Translations under genes and position numbers: made by a program
Shown: positions 44,301-52,065 of the stretch, piece by piece
Position numbering within the stretch: the first letter of the stretch is position 1
Layout: each line of letters begins with the position of its first letter
The notes under the pieces: generated by a model
What the model was told of the DNA's origin: nothing
Databases searched by the model: none
The model's input: the letters and a program-made list of their open reading frames with translations, nothing else
Assembly (NCBI RefSeq): GCF_000482465.1
Contig: NZ_KI519420.1
Span: 527,147 to 591,146 of the forward strand
Direction: 5' to 3'
DNA: 64,000 bases
Origin: Runella limosa DSM 17973
GTDB taxonomy: Bacteria > Bacteroidota > Bacteroidia > Cytophagales > Spirosomataceae

Positions 44301-45195
44301 GACGATTTGTGCGGATAAATCTGTAACCCTCACAGCCTCGCAAGCGGCGGGCTATCAGTGGTCTAACTCCGCAACGACGCAAAGCATCAACGCCAACGTG
44401 GCGGGAAATTACACGGTTGCTGCCAAAAATGAATTTGGTTGTTCTTCGTCGGCTTCCGATCCTATTACGGTTCGAGTGATTCAGCTGCCTAATCCGCCGT
44501 CGGTCATTGCTGAGGGGCGCACTACTTTCTGTGAAGGTGAACAAGTGGGACTAAGAGTGGAAAGTCCGTATCAGGTTATCTGGAATACGGGCGAAACAAC
44601 AAGTAGAATTATTGCCAAGCAATCAGGAAATTATGCGGCTAGTATTCGCGATGATTCGGGCTGCCAATCGCCTTATACGGGGGCGGTTCGGGTAGAGGCT
44701 AAAACCCTTCCCGCTACGCCCGTCATTCAAAAATCGGGAATTTATGCCTTACAAGTGAGTAACCCAACCGAAGGCGCGACTTATGCTTGGACAAACAACG
44801 GCCAAGCCCTGAGCGAAACCGCCGCTACCATCCGAACGATACAAGCGGGAAGTTATACGGTGATTTCGTCAATTAAGCACAGTGCTACGTTGACTTGCAC
44901 GTCCAAAGCATCGGCGGCGTATGAGTTTGTGCTGGAAAGTGGCAACGCCCGCATAGGTGTTTTTCCCAACCCAAGTACTGATGGCAATGTAACCATCGAA
45001 GCATTAGAAAATTTGAGCGATGTAACCATCATCGTCTATGACCAAACGGGGCGTACGCTGATGACCAAAACGTTTGCTAGTTTGGTAGGTCAACAAAAAC
45101 TAGATCTGAGCGACCTGCCCTACGGAACGTATCATATCAAAGTCCGAACCTCAACATTTAATGAAAGTAAAAAAATTGTTTTAAGCCAACCATGA
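41365..45195 (+). CDS. Giant secreted protein: sialate O-acetylesterase-like SGNH domain, Ig-like repeats, T9SS tail
   Basis: The 1276-residue product has a signal peptide ending TIVAQ. An SGNH/SASA-type esterase domain spans about 130-375: VVAGQSNAQG with the catalytic Ser, LWHQGEADN, and RPDGAHLQNGG with the catalytic His. About nine or ten Ig-like units of roughly 73 residues follow, each of the form P-x-x-P-T-I...TFCEGG...WSNG...GCSS. The last 80 residues are a type A T9SS domain (VFPNPSTDGNVTIEA, YGTYHIKV, KKIVLSQP). It should be exported and anchored at the surface and may deacetylate glycans. Its stop overlaps the aroE start (ATGA). Confidence 0.88.
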   Translation: MKFSKAYLFYFVNFLLWLFLPLTIVAQIRITFPSSRIVFQRDNAGNGTIPITGQYAQSIDRVEARVVPMVGGQGEQTDWRTIQENPQGGFYSGSISVRGGWYELQIRGMANGNVVTTTELQRVGVGEVFVVAGQSNAQGFFNYGAPSPGDDRVNCVNYYNGTHQNNSLPAPSFVKMSDNSNISPRGLSSWCWGRLGDILTNRLNVPVLFYNAGWEGTASKNWSETVDGGTTSSIYINDTYPPGQPYANLRLALNYYASLTGVRAVLWHQGEADNILNTNANLYVSNLQTVINKSRQHFGKNVGWVVARVSHYKGKNSQEVINGQNQTVFNTSAAYFGPNTDEVQIPRPDGAHLQNGGLADAANVWANSLDNNFFNNCSPQTGTYPAFSVRCAGGNQLNINVQGPFVSVQWNNGATGSSVNFGPGTYQATVRDASGNTYFTPSITVPNDLQSAPVSIAVDGKVPLCQGSSIGLTSSSSIDNNWSTGATSQRIDVSSGGTYTVTTRNLYGCSSAASFTVSTVNSPPPAKPTINASGALTFCQGGSVSLTASGANEYRWSNGERGQTIAARTSGIYEVRVLDSQGCTSEPTSVVVVVNTPPAAPSISATGNTSFCEGGEVTLSSNYSAGNVWSNGEQGTSIKVTTSGTYNVRFRDNNGCDAISNSIKVTANPLPAKPVITAERPLTFCEGDSTVLTSTNSAQYNWNNGARNRRISILQAGTFTVAITDANGCSSPVSDPVTVKTNPLPAAPTISADRTPNICENEVITLTSSAQAGYIWSNGQNTRTVTVNLTGRYSARTVDANQCQSPSSNVIAVTVNRLPDKPTITALGATTFCVGGQVQLTTNYNAGISWSNFQTTQTVTAITGGDYRVRYRDGNNCEAISDPFKVTVHPLPTAPSVISERPTTFCLFDNTVLTITSAGSSFKWSTGDEGRSIKTYSAGSVTATVYDPTTGCTSPASNPIKITVNPLPDKPTISVTGSTTICADKSVTLTASQAAGYQWSNSATTQSINANVAGNYTVAAKNEFGCSSSASDPITVRVIQLPNPPSVIAEGRTTFCEGEQVGLRVESPYQVIWNTGETTSRIIAKQSGNYAASIRDDSGCQSPYTGAVRVEAKTLPATPVIQKSGIYALQVSNPTEGATYAWTNNGQALSETAATIRTIQAGSYTVISSIKHSATLTCTSKASAAYEFVLESGNARIGVFPNPSTDGNVTIEALENLSDVTIIVYDQTGRTLMTKTFASLVGQQKLDLSDLPYGTYHIKVRTSTFNESKKIVLSQP

Positions 45196-45947
45196 GATTA
45201 TTTGCCCTAATTGGATTTCCGTTGACTCACTCTTTCTCAAAAAAATATTTTACCGAAAAATTTGAAAAAGAAGGCATCAGCGGATGCCGCTATGAGTTGT
45301 TAGAATTGCCGAATTACCAAGACTTTCCCCAACTTATTGCCGCACATCCCGATTTGGTTGGCCTCAACGTGACCATTCCGCATAAGCAAAACGTCCTTCC
45401 TTTTCTCGACGAATTGGATGCGGCCTCTGCGGCGCGGATTGGAGCGGTCAATACCATTAAAATTCTTCCCAATGGGAAATTAAAAGGCTATAACACAGAT
45501 TATTATGGTTTTCGGTCGTCGCTGGAGCAATGGTTCGACTCGTTGCAAAGAACGCCTGTCAATCTCAAAGCATTAGTATTGGGCAACGGAGGTGCTGCCA
45601 AGGCAGTTTTTGCGGCTTTGAACGACTTGCAAATTGCGTATCAAGTGGTTTCGCGCCAAAAAACCGAAACGACCATCGGTTACGATGACCTCACTGAGGA
45701 AGTTATCCACAGTCATTCGTTGATTATCAACACTTCGCCCGTCGGAACTTACCCCAAGGTAGAGGATTGCCCCGCGATTCCGTATCATTTATTGGGGGAG
45801 CAGCACCTTTTGTATGATTTGGTCTATAATCCTGCGGAAACGTTATTTTTGCAAAAAGGAAAAGAACAAAACGCCCAAACGCACAATGGCCTTCCGATGC
45901 TACATCTACAGGCTGAAAAAGCGTGGGAAATTTGGAATGCGGAATAA
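45192..45947 (+). CDS. aroE: Shikimate dehydrogenase
   Basis: A 251-residue cytoplasmic enzyme that reduces 3-dehydroshikimate to shikimate with NADPH in the aromatic amino acid route. Substrate residues are seen in GFPLTHSFSKKYF and NVTIPHKQ (catalytic Lys), then GAVNTI and NTDYYGF; the cofactor loop is LGNGGAAKAV, and the C-terminal motif reads NGLPMLHLQAEKA. The start codon overlaps the stop of the giant secreted protein by four bases (ATGA), so translation is probably coupled despite the unrelated function. Confidence 0.94.
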   Translation: MRLFALIGFPLTHSFSKKYFTEKFEKEGISGCRYELLELPNYQDFPQLIAAHPDLVGLNVTIPHKQNVLPFLDELDAASAARIGAVNTIKILPNGKLKGYNTDYYGFRSSLEQWFDSLQRTPVNLKALVLGNGGAAKAVFAALNDLQIAYQVVSRQKTETTIGYDDLTEEVIHSHSLIINTSPVGTYPKVEDCPAIPYHLLGEQHLLYDLVYNPAETLFLQKGKEQNAQTHNGLPMLHLQAEKAWEIWNAE

Positions 45948-45967
45948 CAACGTCTTTTATTTCACTC

Positions 45968-46099
45968 ATGTATATTTTTACAAGCGAGCGTCTGGGGTTT
46001 CGACAATGGCAAGATAGCGATGTCCCTCTCGTATCCAATCATCCGTTGAGTAATCATGTATTGTATGTAACTTCGGGGCGGGTTGTGACTAACTCTTGA
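45968..46099 (+). pseudogene. Truncated N-terminus of a GNAT acetyltransferase
   Basis: From the ATG at 45968, 43 codons read MYIFTSERLGFRQWQDSDVP and then run into an unrelated tail ending TSGRVVTNS. The first 20 residues are the classic start of RimJ/RimL-type GNAT acetyltransferases (F-x-S/T-E-R-L-x-x-R-x-W-x-x-x-D). The homology stops about 50 bp before a degenerate REP-like palindrome at 46080, and the frame ends inside that palindrome. The rest of the gene is gone, so this is a deletion remnant. Confidence 0.65.
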
Positions 46100-46124
46100 C
46101 AGTTAATCGGGTTGTGAGCAATCC
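46080..46124 (+). repeat. Two REP-like palindromes, one degenerate
   Basis: GGGTTGTGACTAACTC at 46080-46095 is a degenerate copy and GGGTTGTGAGCAATCC at 46109-46124 a near-perfect copy of the core found at 2045. They lie between the acetyltransferase remnant and the phosphoesterase gene. Confidence 0.75.
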
Positions 46125-46162
46125 TCAACACTTAAAAAAACCTCAACACATAGCTCATTTTT

Positions 46163-46951
46163 ATGTTACGTCGCGAATTTCTCCAGCTCTCTGCGGGTCT
46201 TGTGGCCTTCGGTTGCCAACAACCTTCGACCAAATCTTCCCGTCGGTTGCGTTTTGCCGTGGCCTCCGATGGTCATTATGGGCAAGCGAAAACTGATTAT
46301 AAAACTTACCACGAAAACATCATCAAGTACTTTAAGCAAGAACGGGCTGAAAAAGGGCTTGATTTTGTGGTGTTTAACGGAGACTTATTTCACGATAACA
46401 TTCAGTTTTTGCCCGAAGTCAAGCAGTACTTTGACCAATTGGGCTTTCCCTACTACGTCACGCGTGGCAACCACGACCACGTTACGCCTGCCCAATGGCG
46501 CGAAACCTGGGGGTATGACCTTAATCACAGCGTAGAAATTGGTAAAAATGCCATTATTTTGGCCGATACGTCCAACGAAAAAGGAGAATACCTTTGTCCT
46601 GATATTCCGTGGATTGACGCTCAATTGGCCAAATTCACCAAAAAAGAACACGTATTTTTGTTCATGCACATTCCTGCCAAACTTTGGTCAGAGCACGGCA
46701 CTACTTGCCCCGAATTGGAAAAAACATTGGCTAAATATCCCAATCTCCGAGCCATGTTTCATGGGCATGACCATGCCATCGACATGGGAAAAACGCTCTC
46801 AAAACCTGCCTTTTTTGACGGGCATTTTGGTGGAAACTGGGGCGTTGACTACAAAGGGTACCGCATCGTAGAGGCCCGTAGTAGCAGCAGTTGCTACACG
46901 TTTCAGTGGAATCCCGACAAACAATTGAAAATTAACGAGCAAGTATTTTAG
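46163..46951 (+). CDS. Metallophosphoesterase, calcineurin-like, probably a lipoprotein
   Basis: The 262-residue product starts MLRREFLQLSAG, a Tat-like twin-arginine signal, with Cys18 in VAFGC as a possible lipobox. Metal motifs of the calcineurin fold are all present: DGHYG, FNGDLFHDN, RGNHDH, MHIPAKL and FHGHDHAID. It therefore hydrolyses a phosphate ester outside the cytoplasm; the substrate is not evident. It lies alone upstream of ispH on the same strand, 114 bp away, and a longer member of the same superfamily lies beyond ispH on the other strand. Confidence 0.87.
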   Translation: MLRREFLQLSAGLVAFGCQQPSTKSSRRLRFAVASDGHYGQAKTDYKTYHENIIKYFKQERAEKGLDFVVFNGDLFHDNIQFLPEVKQYFDQLGFPYYVTRGNHDHVTPAQWRETWGYDLNHSVEIGKNAIILADTSNEKGEYLCPDIPWIDAQLAKFTKKEHVFLFMHIPAKLWSEHGTTCPELEKTLAKYPNLRAMFHGHDHAIDMGKTLSKPAFFDGHFGGNWGVDYKGYRIVEARSSSSCYTFQWNPDKQLKINEQVF

Positions 46952-47001
46952 ATTTTGCCGAAACAAAGTGGAAGGGTAGCGTGTTATAAAAACGTTCGTC
47001 G

Positions 47002-47009
47002 TACCTTTG
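47002..47009 (+). promoter_or_regulatory. -7 element for ispH
   Basis: TACCTTTG fits TAnnTTTG and is followed by GCAGCG, 57 bp before the ispH start. No clear -33 element is seen. Confidence 0.5.
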
Positions 47010-47065
47010 CAGCGACGGTCTAAGCAACCCATTTTTTTATCCACGTCTAATTCTGCTCCAACAGC

Positions 47066-48292
47066 ATGAAGACTTTTCAAATACCCGAATTTTATCGTAG
47101 TCGGATTATCACTCCTATCAAAGAGCTACGTCGCAAAAACGATAAGTTGAAGCGCGATTTGTCGCCGACCGTGCTGGATTTCGGGTCGGTAAAGTTTCTC
47201 ATTGCGCGGCATTTTGGGTTTTGCTACGGCGTCGAAAACGCCATCGAAATCGCCTACAGGGCCATTGATGAAAACCCCGATAAGCGTATCTTCTTATTGA
47301 GCGAAATGATTCATAATCCTGACGTTAATCGGGATTTATTGGAACGTGGCGTGCGTTTTTTGATGGAAACCACAGGCCGTCAAATCATTCCTTGGGAAGA
47401 ATTAAAGTCGGATGACATCGTGGTTGTACCTGCTTTTGGAACGACCATCGAAATCCAAAATCGCTTGCAACTTCTTGGCATCGACGCCTACAAATACGAT
47501 ACTACTTGTCCGTTTGTGGAAAAAGTGTGGAACCGCGCCGCCCAAATCGGTCAGAAAAATTATACGATTGTCGTACACGGAAAACCGTTACACGAAGAAA
47601 CGCGCGCTACGTTTTCTCATAGTAAAGAAGATGCTCCTACGGTGATTGTTAAAAACCAAAAACAAGCCGAGCGTTTGGCCCGTTACATCACGGGTGAAGC
47701 AAATAAAGAAGAGTTTTTTGAGGAGTTTAGTGGGCAATATTCCGTAGGTTTTGACCCAGAACAGGATTTACAACGTATTGGAGTTGTCAACCAAACAACG
47801 ATGCTGGCTTCGGATACGCAGGGAATTGCGGATTATCTCAAACAGGTAATGATAAAACATTTCGACCTTGCCCCATACGAAGTAGAAAGCCGCTTTGCCA
47901 ATACGCGTGATACCCTTTGCTACGCCACCAACGACAACCAAGATGCTACCTACGCTTTGTTGAAAGAACAAGCTGATTTTGTGTTGATTGCGGGTGGTTA
48001 TAATAGCTCCAATACCTCCCACATTGTAGAACTTTGTGAGACCAAATTCCCAACGTATTTTATTGAGTCGGACAATAAAATTTTGGATCGTAACCTCATC
48101 AAACACTACGACTTACACCGAAAGAAAGAAAAAGTCACCGAAAACTTCATTCCAGATAAAGATTCGGTGACTGTTATGCTCACTTGCGGGGCGTCTTGCC
48201 CTGATGCCATCATTGAAGGCGTCTTGACGCGGATGTTGTCGTTTTTTCCCGATGCCCGTTCGTTGGACGAAGTAATGGGAGAGGTGTTGTAA
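47066..48292 (+). CDS. ispH: 4-hydroxy-3-methylbut-2-enyl diphosphate reductase
   Basis: The 408-residue product catalyses the last step of the MEP pathway, producing IPP and DMAPP. Three cysteines for the iron-sulfur cluster are visible: HFGFCYGVENA (Cys53), YDTTCPFVEKVW, and TCGASCPDAIIEG. The proton-donor region VVNQTTML and the substrate-contacting SSNTSHIVEL are also present. It is about 90 residues longer than the E. coli enzyme, with an N-terminal extension of about 40 residues and an insertion near the middle, as in other Cytophagales versions (from memory). Confidence 0.95.
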   Translation: MKTFQIPEFYRSRIITPIKELRRKNDKLKRDLSPTVLDFGSVKFLIARHFGFCYGVENAIEIAYRAIDENPDKRIFLLSEMIHNPDVNRDLLERGVRFLMETTGRQIIPWEELKSDDIVVVPAFGTTIEIQNRLQLLGIDAYKYDTTCPFVEKVWNRAAQIGQKNYTIVVHGKPLHEETRATFSHSKEDAPTVIVKNQKQAERLARYITGEANKEEFFEEFSGQYSVGFDPEQDLQRIGVVNQTTMLASDTQGIADYLKQVMIKHFDLAPYEVESRFANTRDTLCYATNDNQDATYALLKEQADFVLIAGGYNSSNTSHIVELCETKFPTYFIESDNKILDRNLIKHYDLHRKKEKVTENFIPDKDSVTVMLTCGASCPDAIIEGVLTRMLSFFPDARSLDEVMGEVL

Positions 48293-48297
48293 GGTCG

Positions 48298-48338
48298 AAC
48301 AAAAACATTACGGTTTTTCTACCCGAAATGTTTTTGTT
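48298..48338. terminator. Bidirectional hairpin between ispH and the convergent phosphoesterase
   Basis: AACAAAAACATT (48298-48309) and AATGTTTTTGTT (48327-48338) are perfect inverted copies. The left arm overlaps the stop codon of the minus-strand gene, so the last codons of that gene are part of the hairpin. Confidence 0.6.
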
Positions 48339-49873
48339 TGGGTAAACGTCCGTCCAAACATGTCTTTGGCACGAACTTCAATTGTGTGCGTACCTTCTAC
48401 TTTTGTATTTGGAAAAGCTACCGACCACAAGTGCGTTGACTTGACGGGATTGCTTGGGCGACGCCCAGGCATCAATTTTTCGGAGGCATCCCAGCGGTAA
48501 AGAGCCGCCACATAGCGAGGATCGGCTTCCCGTGTGTAGGTCATTGGTTTCCAATCGCCGTTATCGAGGCGGTATTCAACCACGTCTTTTTCACTTCCCA
48601 TAAAAAAGTTGGCATACACTTTGGCCGCCGTTCCACGGTCAGATGGAATGACGTTTGGCGCATAAATATCAATCTGATAATCGCTAGGTTTGCCCACTAC
48701 TTTGTAGTCGATGGTGTATTGATTACCGTTGAAATTTAGGAAAACGTAGCCCTTGGGTGTGCCATCGCGCATGGTGGAAGCGGGAACGCCTTGGTCATTT
48801 TTTTCACCCGAATACCAGTCGCCCGAGGTTGTTCCAACGTTAAATTCATAAAAAGGTTTAGCTCCTTGCCATCCCTCTTTTGCACCGAAAAAGTTTTGTT
48901 GTTGGAAGTGCGTGTGGGCCGAAAGAGCGAGTGTATTGGGATATTCTTTGAGGATAGAAAAAAGACGTTGACGGTCTTCCAAACGAAATGATTCACCCTC
49001 TAATTCCAGAGGAATATGGAACGCCAATACCACCAAATTTTCTTTTGGGACAAACTTGAGGTCATTTTCTACAAAATCAAGCTGGTCTTTGCGGAAGCCA
49101 CCCCAATAGCCTTTGCCATCGCGCGGGTCAGGATAAAGGATGTCGTCAAGCACGATAAAATGGACTTTGCCGTAATTGAACGAATAATTAACTGGGCCTA
49201 AATGCGATTGAAACGCCTCGTTGGCGTGTTCGTCTTGGGTCACGTCGTAGTTCATGTCGTGGTTGCCCGTAAGATTATACCAAGGAAGTCCCACTTTCCG
49301 AATCGTTTCTTTGTAAGCTTGGTGAAGGTCGAGGTTATCACCCACCAAATCGCCCAAACTCAATCCAAAAGCAACTTCCTTGATGCCTGCTACCTCTTGG
49401 ACAACCCCTTTTTCAAAGTGTTTTATTTCGTCTAAAGTATAGGGCTGTGGGTCACCAAAAATGAGGGCTTTGAAGTTGTCGGCTTCGGGAGAGGCCGTCA
49501 GGGCAAAATCCAATGAAGCAGGAAGCGCACCCGTCGGTGCTGCTCCTTTGTACTTCAATTCGGGCGCACCTTTGGGTTTGTGTAAATAGTAAGACTTGGG
49601 AAGATTATTTTCGTCCAAGGCTACTTTATAACCTGTGGGCTTGATGACAAAGAAGACATTGTCGTCGCCAACGGGCAACTGATATTCTCCTTTTGCATTG
49701 GTGAGTACCACGTCTGTACCGTTGGAGACGGCTACGTTGGCAATGCCTTTTTCTTTTTTGTCTTTCTTAAAATTGCCATTTAGGTCTTCGTAAACAATTC
49801 CTTTGGCGACATTTTGGGCCGAAGCAGTACCGACCAGAAACGTCGATAAGAGCAGGAGTGTAAATTTGTTCAT
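48308..49873 (-). CDS. Secreted calcineurin-like phosphoesterase with N- and C-terminal beta domains
   Basis: The 521-residue product has a signal peptide ending TASAQ. A Cna-B/SdrD-like beta domain comes first (about 22-110: GIVYEDLNGNFKKDKKEKGI). The phosphoesterase core covers about 130-340, with GDPQPY, LSLGDLVGDN, LTGNHDMNYD, FHIPLELEG and SAHTHFQQ supplying the metal ligands. The C-terminal third is a beta-sandwich. This three-domain order matches a well-known Bacteroidota family of unknown substrate. It is convergent with ispH and ends in a shared hairpin. Confidence 0.88.
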   Translation of the reverse strand: MNKFTLLLLSTFLVGTASAQNVAKGIVYEDLNGNFKKDKKEKGIANVAVSNGTDVVLTNAKGEYQLPVGDDNVFFVIKPTGYKVALDENNLPKSYYLHKPKGAPELKYKGAAPTGALPASLDFALTASPEADNFKALIFGDPQPYTLDEIKHFEKGVVQEVAGIKEVAFGLSLGDLVGDNLDLHQAYKETIRKVGLPWYNLTGNHDMNYDVTQDEHANEAFQSHLGPVNYSFNYGKVHFIVLDDILYPDPRDGKGYWGGFRKDQLDFVENDLKFVPKENLVVLAFHIPLELEGESFRLEDRQRLFSILKEYPNTLALSAHTHFQQQNFFGAKEGWQGAKPFYEFNVGTTSGDWYSGEKNDQGVPASTMRDGTPKGYVFLNFNGNQYTIDYKVVGKPSDYQIDIYAPNVIPSDRGTAAKVYANFFMGSEKDVVEYRLDNGDWKPMTYTREADPRYVAALYRWDASEKLMPGRRPSNPVKSTHLWSVAFPNTKVEGTHTIEVRAKDMFGRTFTQTKTFRVEKP

Positions 49874-49977
49874 AGGGGAGAGGTTTGATTGAAACGGGGA
49901 TAATTAACTGCAAAAGAACAATTGGTATGTTAACTCATGATGAAGGCAGGATTATTATCCGTGCCAACCCATAAAAA

Positions 49978-50001
49978 AAGGCAGCTTTTGAGGGCTGCCT
50001 T
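49978..50001 (-). terminator. Terminator of the outer-membrane protein gene
   Basis: On the minus strand AAGGCAGC and GCTGCCTT pair around an 8-base loop and are followed by seven T residues, 20 bp after the stop of the gene at 50021. Confidence 0.8.
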
Positions 50002-50020
50002 GGGGTTTCGCGCGGAAGGT

Positions 50021-51001
50021 TTACCAGTTGATACCTGACTCTCCAAATCCTAACTTCCTAGTAAACTGCGACGAAAGCTTTGACTTACTTGAGATATAAC
50101 GCACACTGGCCCCAATGAAGGGCGCAATGTTAGGGTTCTGAGTTCCGAGATTTTGGCGGGCGGCGTTGAAGGTACGGACTTGGCGGAAGGTTCCCAAGCC
50201 TGCTTCTAACGACACGTTGAAAACTGTAAACAAGTGTGCATTGGCTGCCACCGAGAATTTTACTTGCTGATAGTTGCTGCGTCGGAGCATTTTTTCTACG
50301 CTAGTTACTTCTTGAAAACCAGCACTGTAGCCATCAAATGCCCCAATCATGTCGAAGTTTAGCCATTCATTGAAACGGTAGTTGACATCCGCACGAAACG
50401 GTAACAACGCCGACACGCGCCATTGTTTATTGATTCGTTTGTTGATTCCAAAGATGGGTACAAAGCGGATTTTTTGGTTATAAATCAATACCGTTCCGTA
50501 AGCGATTTGGGTATGGATTCCCAAAATGCGCATCCGCGCCCCACCGCCCCAAAAGAAGGGCTGAGGCGTAAAAAACGTCTCATTTGACTCAGTTAACCCT
50601 AAGCCACCGCCGTAAATCCACAGGCGGTCGCGGAGGCTTGCTTGCAGCATCAACACACCCGCAGAAAACGTTTTATAGCCGTTGTCGGGGGTGATGGTAC
50701 TATTAATGCTTGGATTAATTTGAGAGGCATTGGCCAACATTAAAAAATGACGAGCGCGTAAGTCTAGTTTTTTACGCAAACTAAACGCCACATCAACTTC
50801 GCTACGAAGTGGAATGATGGCGTTGAACGAGGTTCTAGTAAGCCCAAAACGTTGGTTGTTTCCCATGTTGGCATCGGCCATCAAATCGGCACGAAGCGTA
50901 GCATTGGGATAAAAAAGACGACTCAAGGCAAAGTGCTGGGCGCGAGCGTGGGGAAAAATGAAAATCAAGAAAAAAGGAACGCACAAACGCAGTCTGGTCA
51001 T
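50021..51001 (-). CDS. Putative outer membrane beta-barrel protein (DUF6268-like)
   Basis: The ATG at 51001 (MTRLRLCVPFFL) gives a signal peptide ending ARAQ and 326 residues; an ATG 39 bases earlier adds a non-signal-like stretch. The mature protein alternates polar and hydrophobic residues with many glycines and aromatics (LWIYGGGLGLTES, FFWGGGARMRI, NIAPFIGASVRYI), as expected for an outer membrane barrel. The wording fits, from memory, the family listed as DUF6268. It has its own terminator, and REP-like palindromes lie upstream. Function unknown. Confidence 0.7.
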   Translation of the reverse strand: MTRLRLCVPFFLIFIFPHARAQHFALSRLFYPNATLRADLMADANMGNNQRFGLTRTSFNAIIPLRSEVDVAFSLRKKLDLRARHFLMLANASQINPSINSTITPDNGYKTFSAGVLMLQASLRDRLWIYGGGLGLTESNETFFTPQPFFWGGGARMRILGIHTQIAYGTVLIYNQKIRFVPIFGINKRINKQWRVSALLPFRADVNYRFNEWLNFDMIGAFDGYSAGFQEVTSVEKMLRRSNYQQVKFSVAANAHLFTVFNVSLEAGLGTFRQVRTFNAARQNLGTQNPNIAPFIGASVRYISSKSKLSSQFTRKLGFGESGINW

Positions 51002-51087
51002 AAAAATGTCATTTGGTGGAATTAACGTGTAAAAATGCACGATATTGCAGGAAAACTAAATTTAGAATGTCGGATTAAATGTGGGGA

Positions 51088-51172
51088 GGGTTGCTTACAA
51101 CCTGATGGATTGTGAAGAGGGTTGCTCACAACCCGACGAGTCGTTAATGTGAAGAGGGTTGCTTACAACCCG
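51088..51172 (-). repeat. Three REP-like palindromes in reverse orientation
   Basis: GGGTTGCTTACAACCT (51088), GGGTTGCTCACAACCC (51119) and GGGTTGCTTACAACCC (51157) are reverse-orientation copies of the core at 2045, each followed by GACGA or a variant. Spacing is 31 and 38 bp. They fill the spacer between the divergent barrel-protein and SDR genes. Confidence 0.85.
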
Positions 51173-51251
51173 ACGAATAAAAACAGTAAATAGATGCTTC
51201 CTATCCAGCATGACAGTGAACTCTAAACAAAAAACAGGAAACCGAATATAA

Positions 51252-52061
51252 ATGAACCTAACCAATAAAGTTGTTTGGATAACGGGGGCTTCGTCGGGAA
51301 TTGGCGAGGCTTTGGCCCATGAATTTGCCAAAGAAGGCGCCAAGCTAGTGCTTTCGGCGCGGCGTATCGAAGAACTAGAGCGCGTCAAACGAGAATTGTC
51401 TTTGCCAGAAAACGCCGTGATGACATTGCCGATTGACATGCTTCGTCCTGAAGAATTTGCCGCCAAAACTGAAAGCGTCTTGGCGTACTTTGGACGAATC
51501 GACGTGCTTGTTCCCAATGCGGGCGTTAGTCAGCGTGAAAAATTCTTGGATATTGCCCCTGCGGATTTTAAGCGATTAATGGACACCAACTTCACCAACC
51601 TTGTGCTGCTCACGCGCGAAGTACTGCCGCATTTATTGGCACAAAAGTCGGGTGGAATATTGGTAACAAGCAGTGTAAGTGGAAAAATCGGGACATCATT
51701 CCGTACGTTTTACAGTGCTTCAAAACACGCCATTCAAGGTTTTTTTGATTCGTTGCGCGGGGAAGTGTGGCAAGAAGGCGTGCAGGTGACAATCGTTTGT
51801 CCTGGCTATATCAAAACCAATATTTCGTACAATGCCATTGGAAAAGATGGAAAGCCCTTTGGCAAGATGGACGAAAACCAAGCCAAAGGGATTCCAGCCG
51901 ATGTATGTGCGCGTAAAATGGTGACCGCCTTTAAAGCAGGAAAGCGTGAGGTTGTCATTGCGGGTTTTATGGAAACCCTTGGCACGTACCTCAAGCGCTT
52001 TGCGCCTGCGTTGTTGTGGCAGTTTACCAAAAACTACAGTATCAAATCCGTTGACCAATAG
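51252..52061 (+). CDS. SDR-family oxidoreductase
   Basis: A 269-residue classical short-chain dehydrogenase with TGASSGIG at 11-18, PNAG at 88-91, Ser140/141, Tyr154 and Lys158 (YSASK). A hydrophobic or basic tail after residue 235 (METLGTYLKRFAPALLW) may touch the membrane. Overall it resembles DHRS7-like SDRs acting on lipid or retinoid-like carbonyls, but the substrate cannot be read here. The gene is convergent with the esterase gene, with only 4 bp between the stops. Confidence 0.85.
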   Translation: MNLTNKVVWITGASSGIGEALAHEFAKEGAKLVLSARRIEELERVKRELSLPENAVMTLPIDMLRPEEFAAKTESVLAYFGRIDVLVPNAGVSQREKFLDIAPADFKRLMDTNFTNLVLLTREVLPHLLAQKSGGILVTSSVSGKIGTSFRTFYSASKHAIQGFFDSLRGEVWQEGVQVTIVCPGYIKTNISYNAIGKDGKPFGKMDENQAKGIPADVCARKMVTAFKAGKREVVIAGFMETLGTYLKRFAPALLWQFTKNYSIKSVDQ

Positions 52062-52065
52062 TTGA

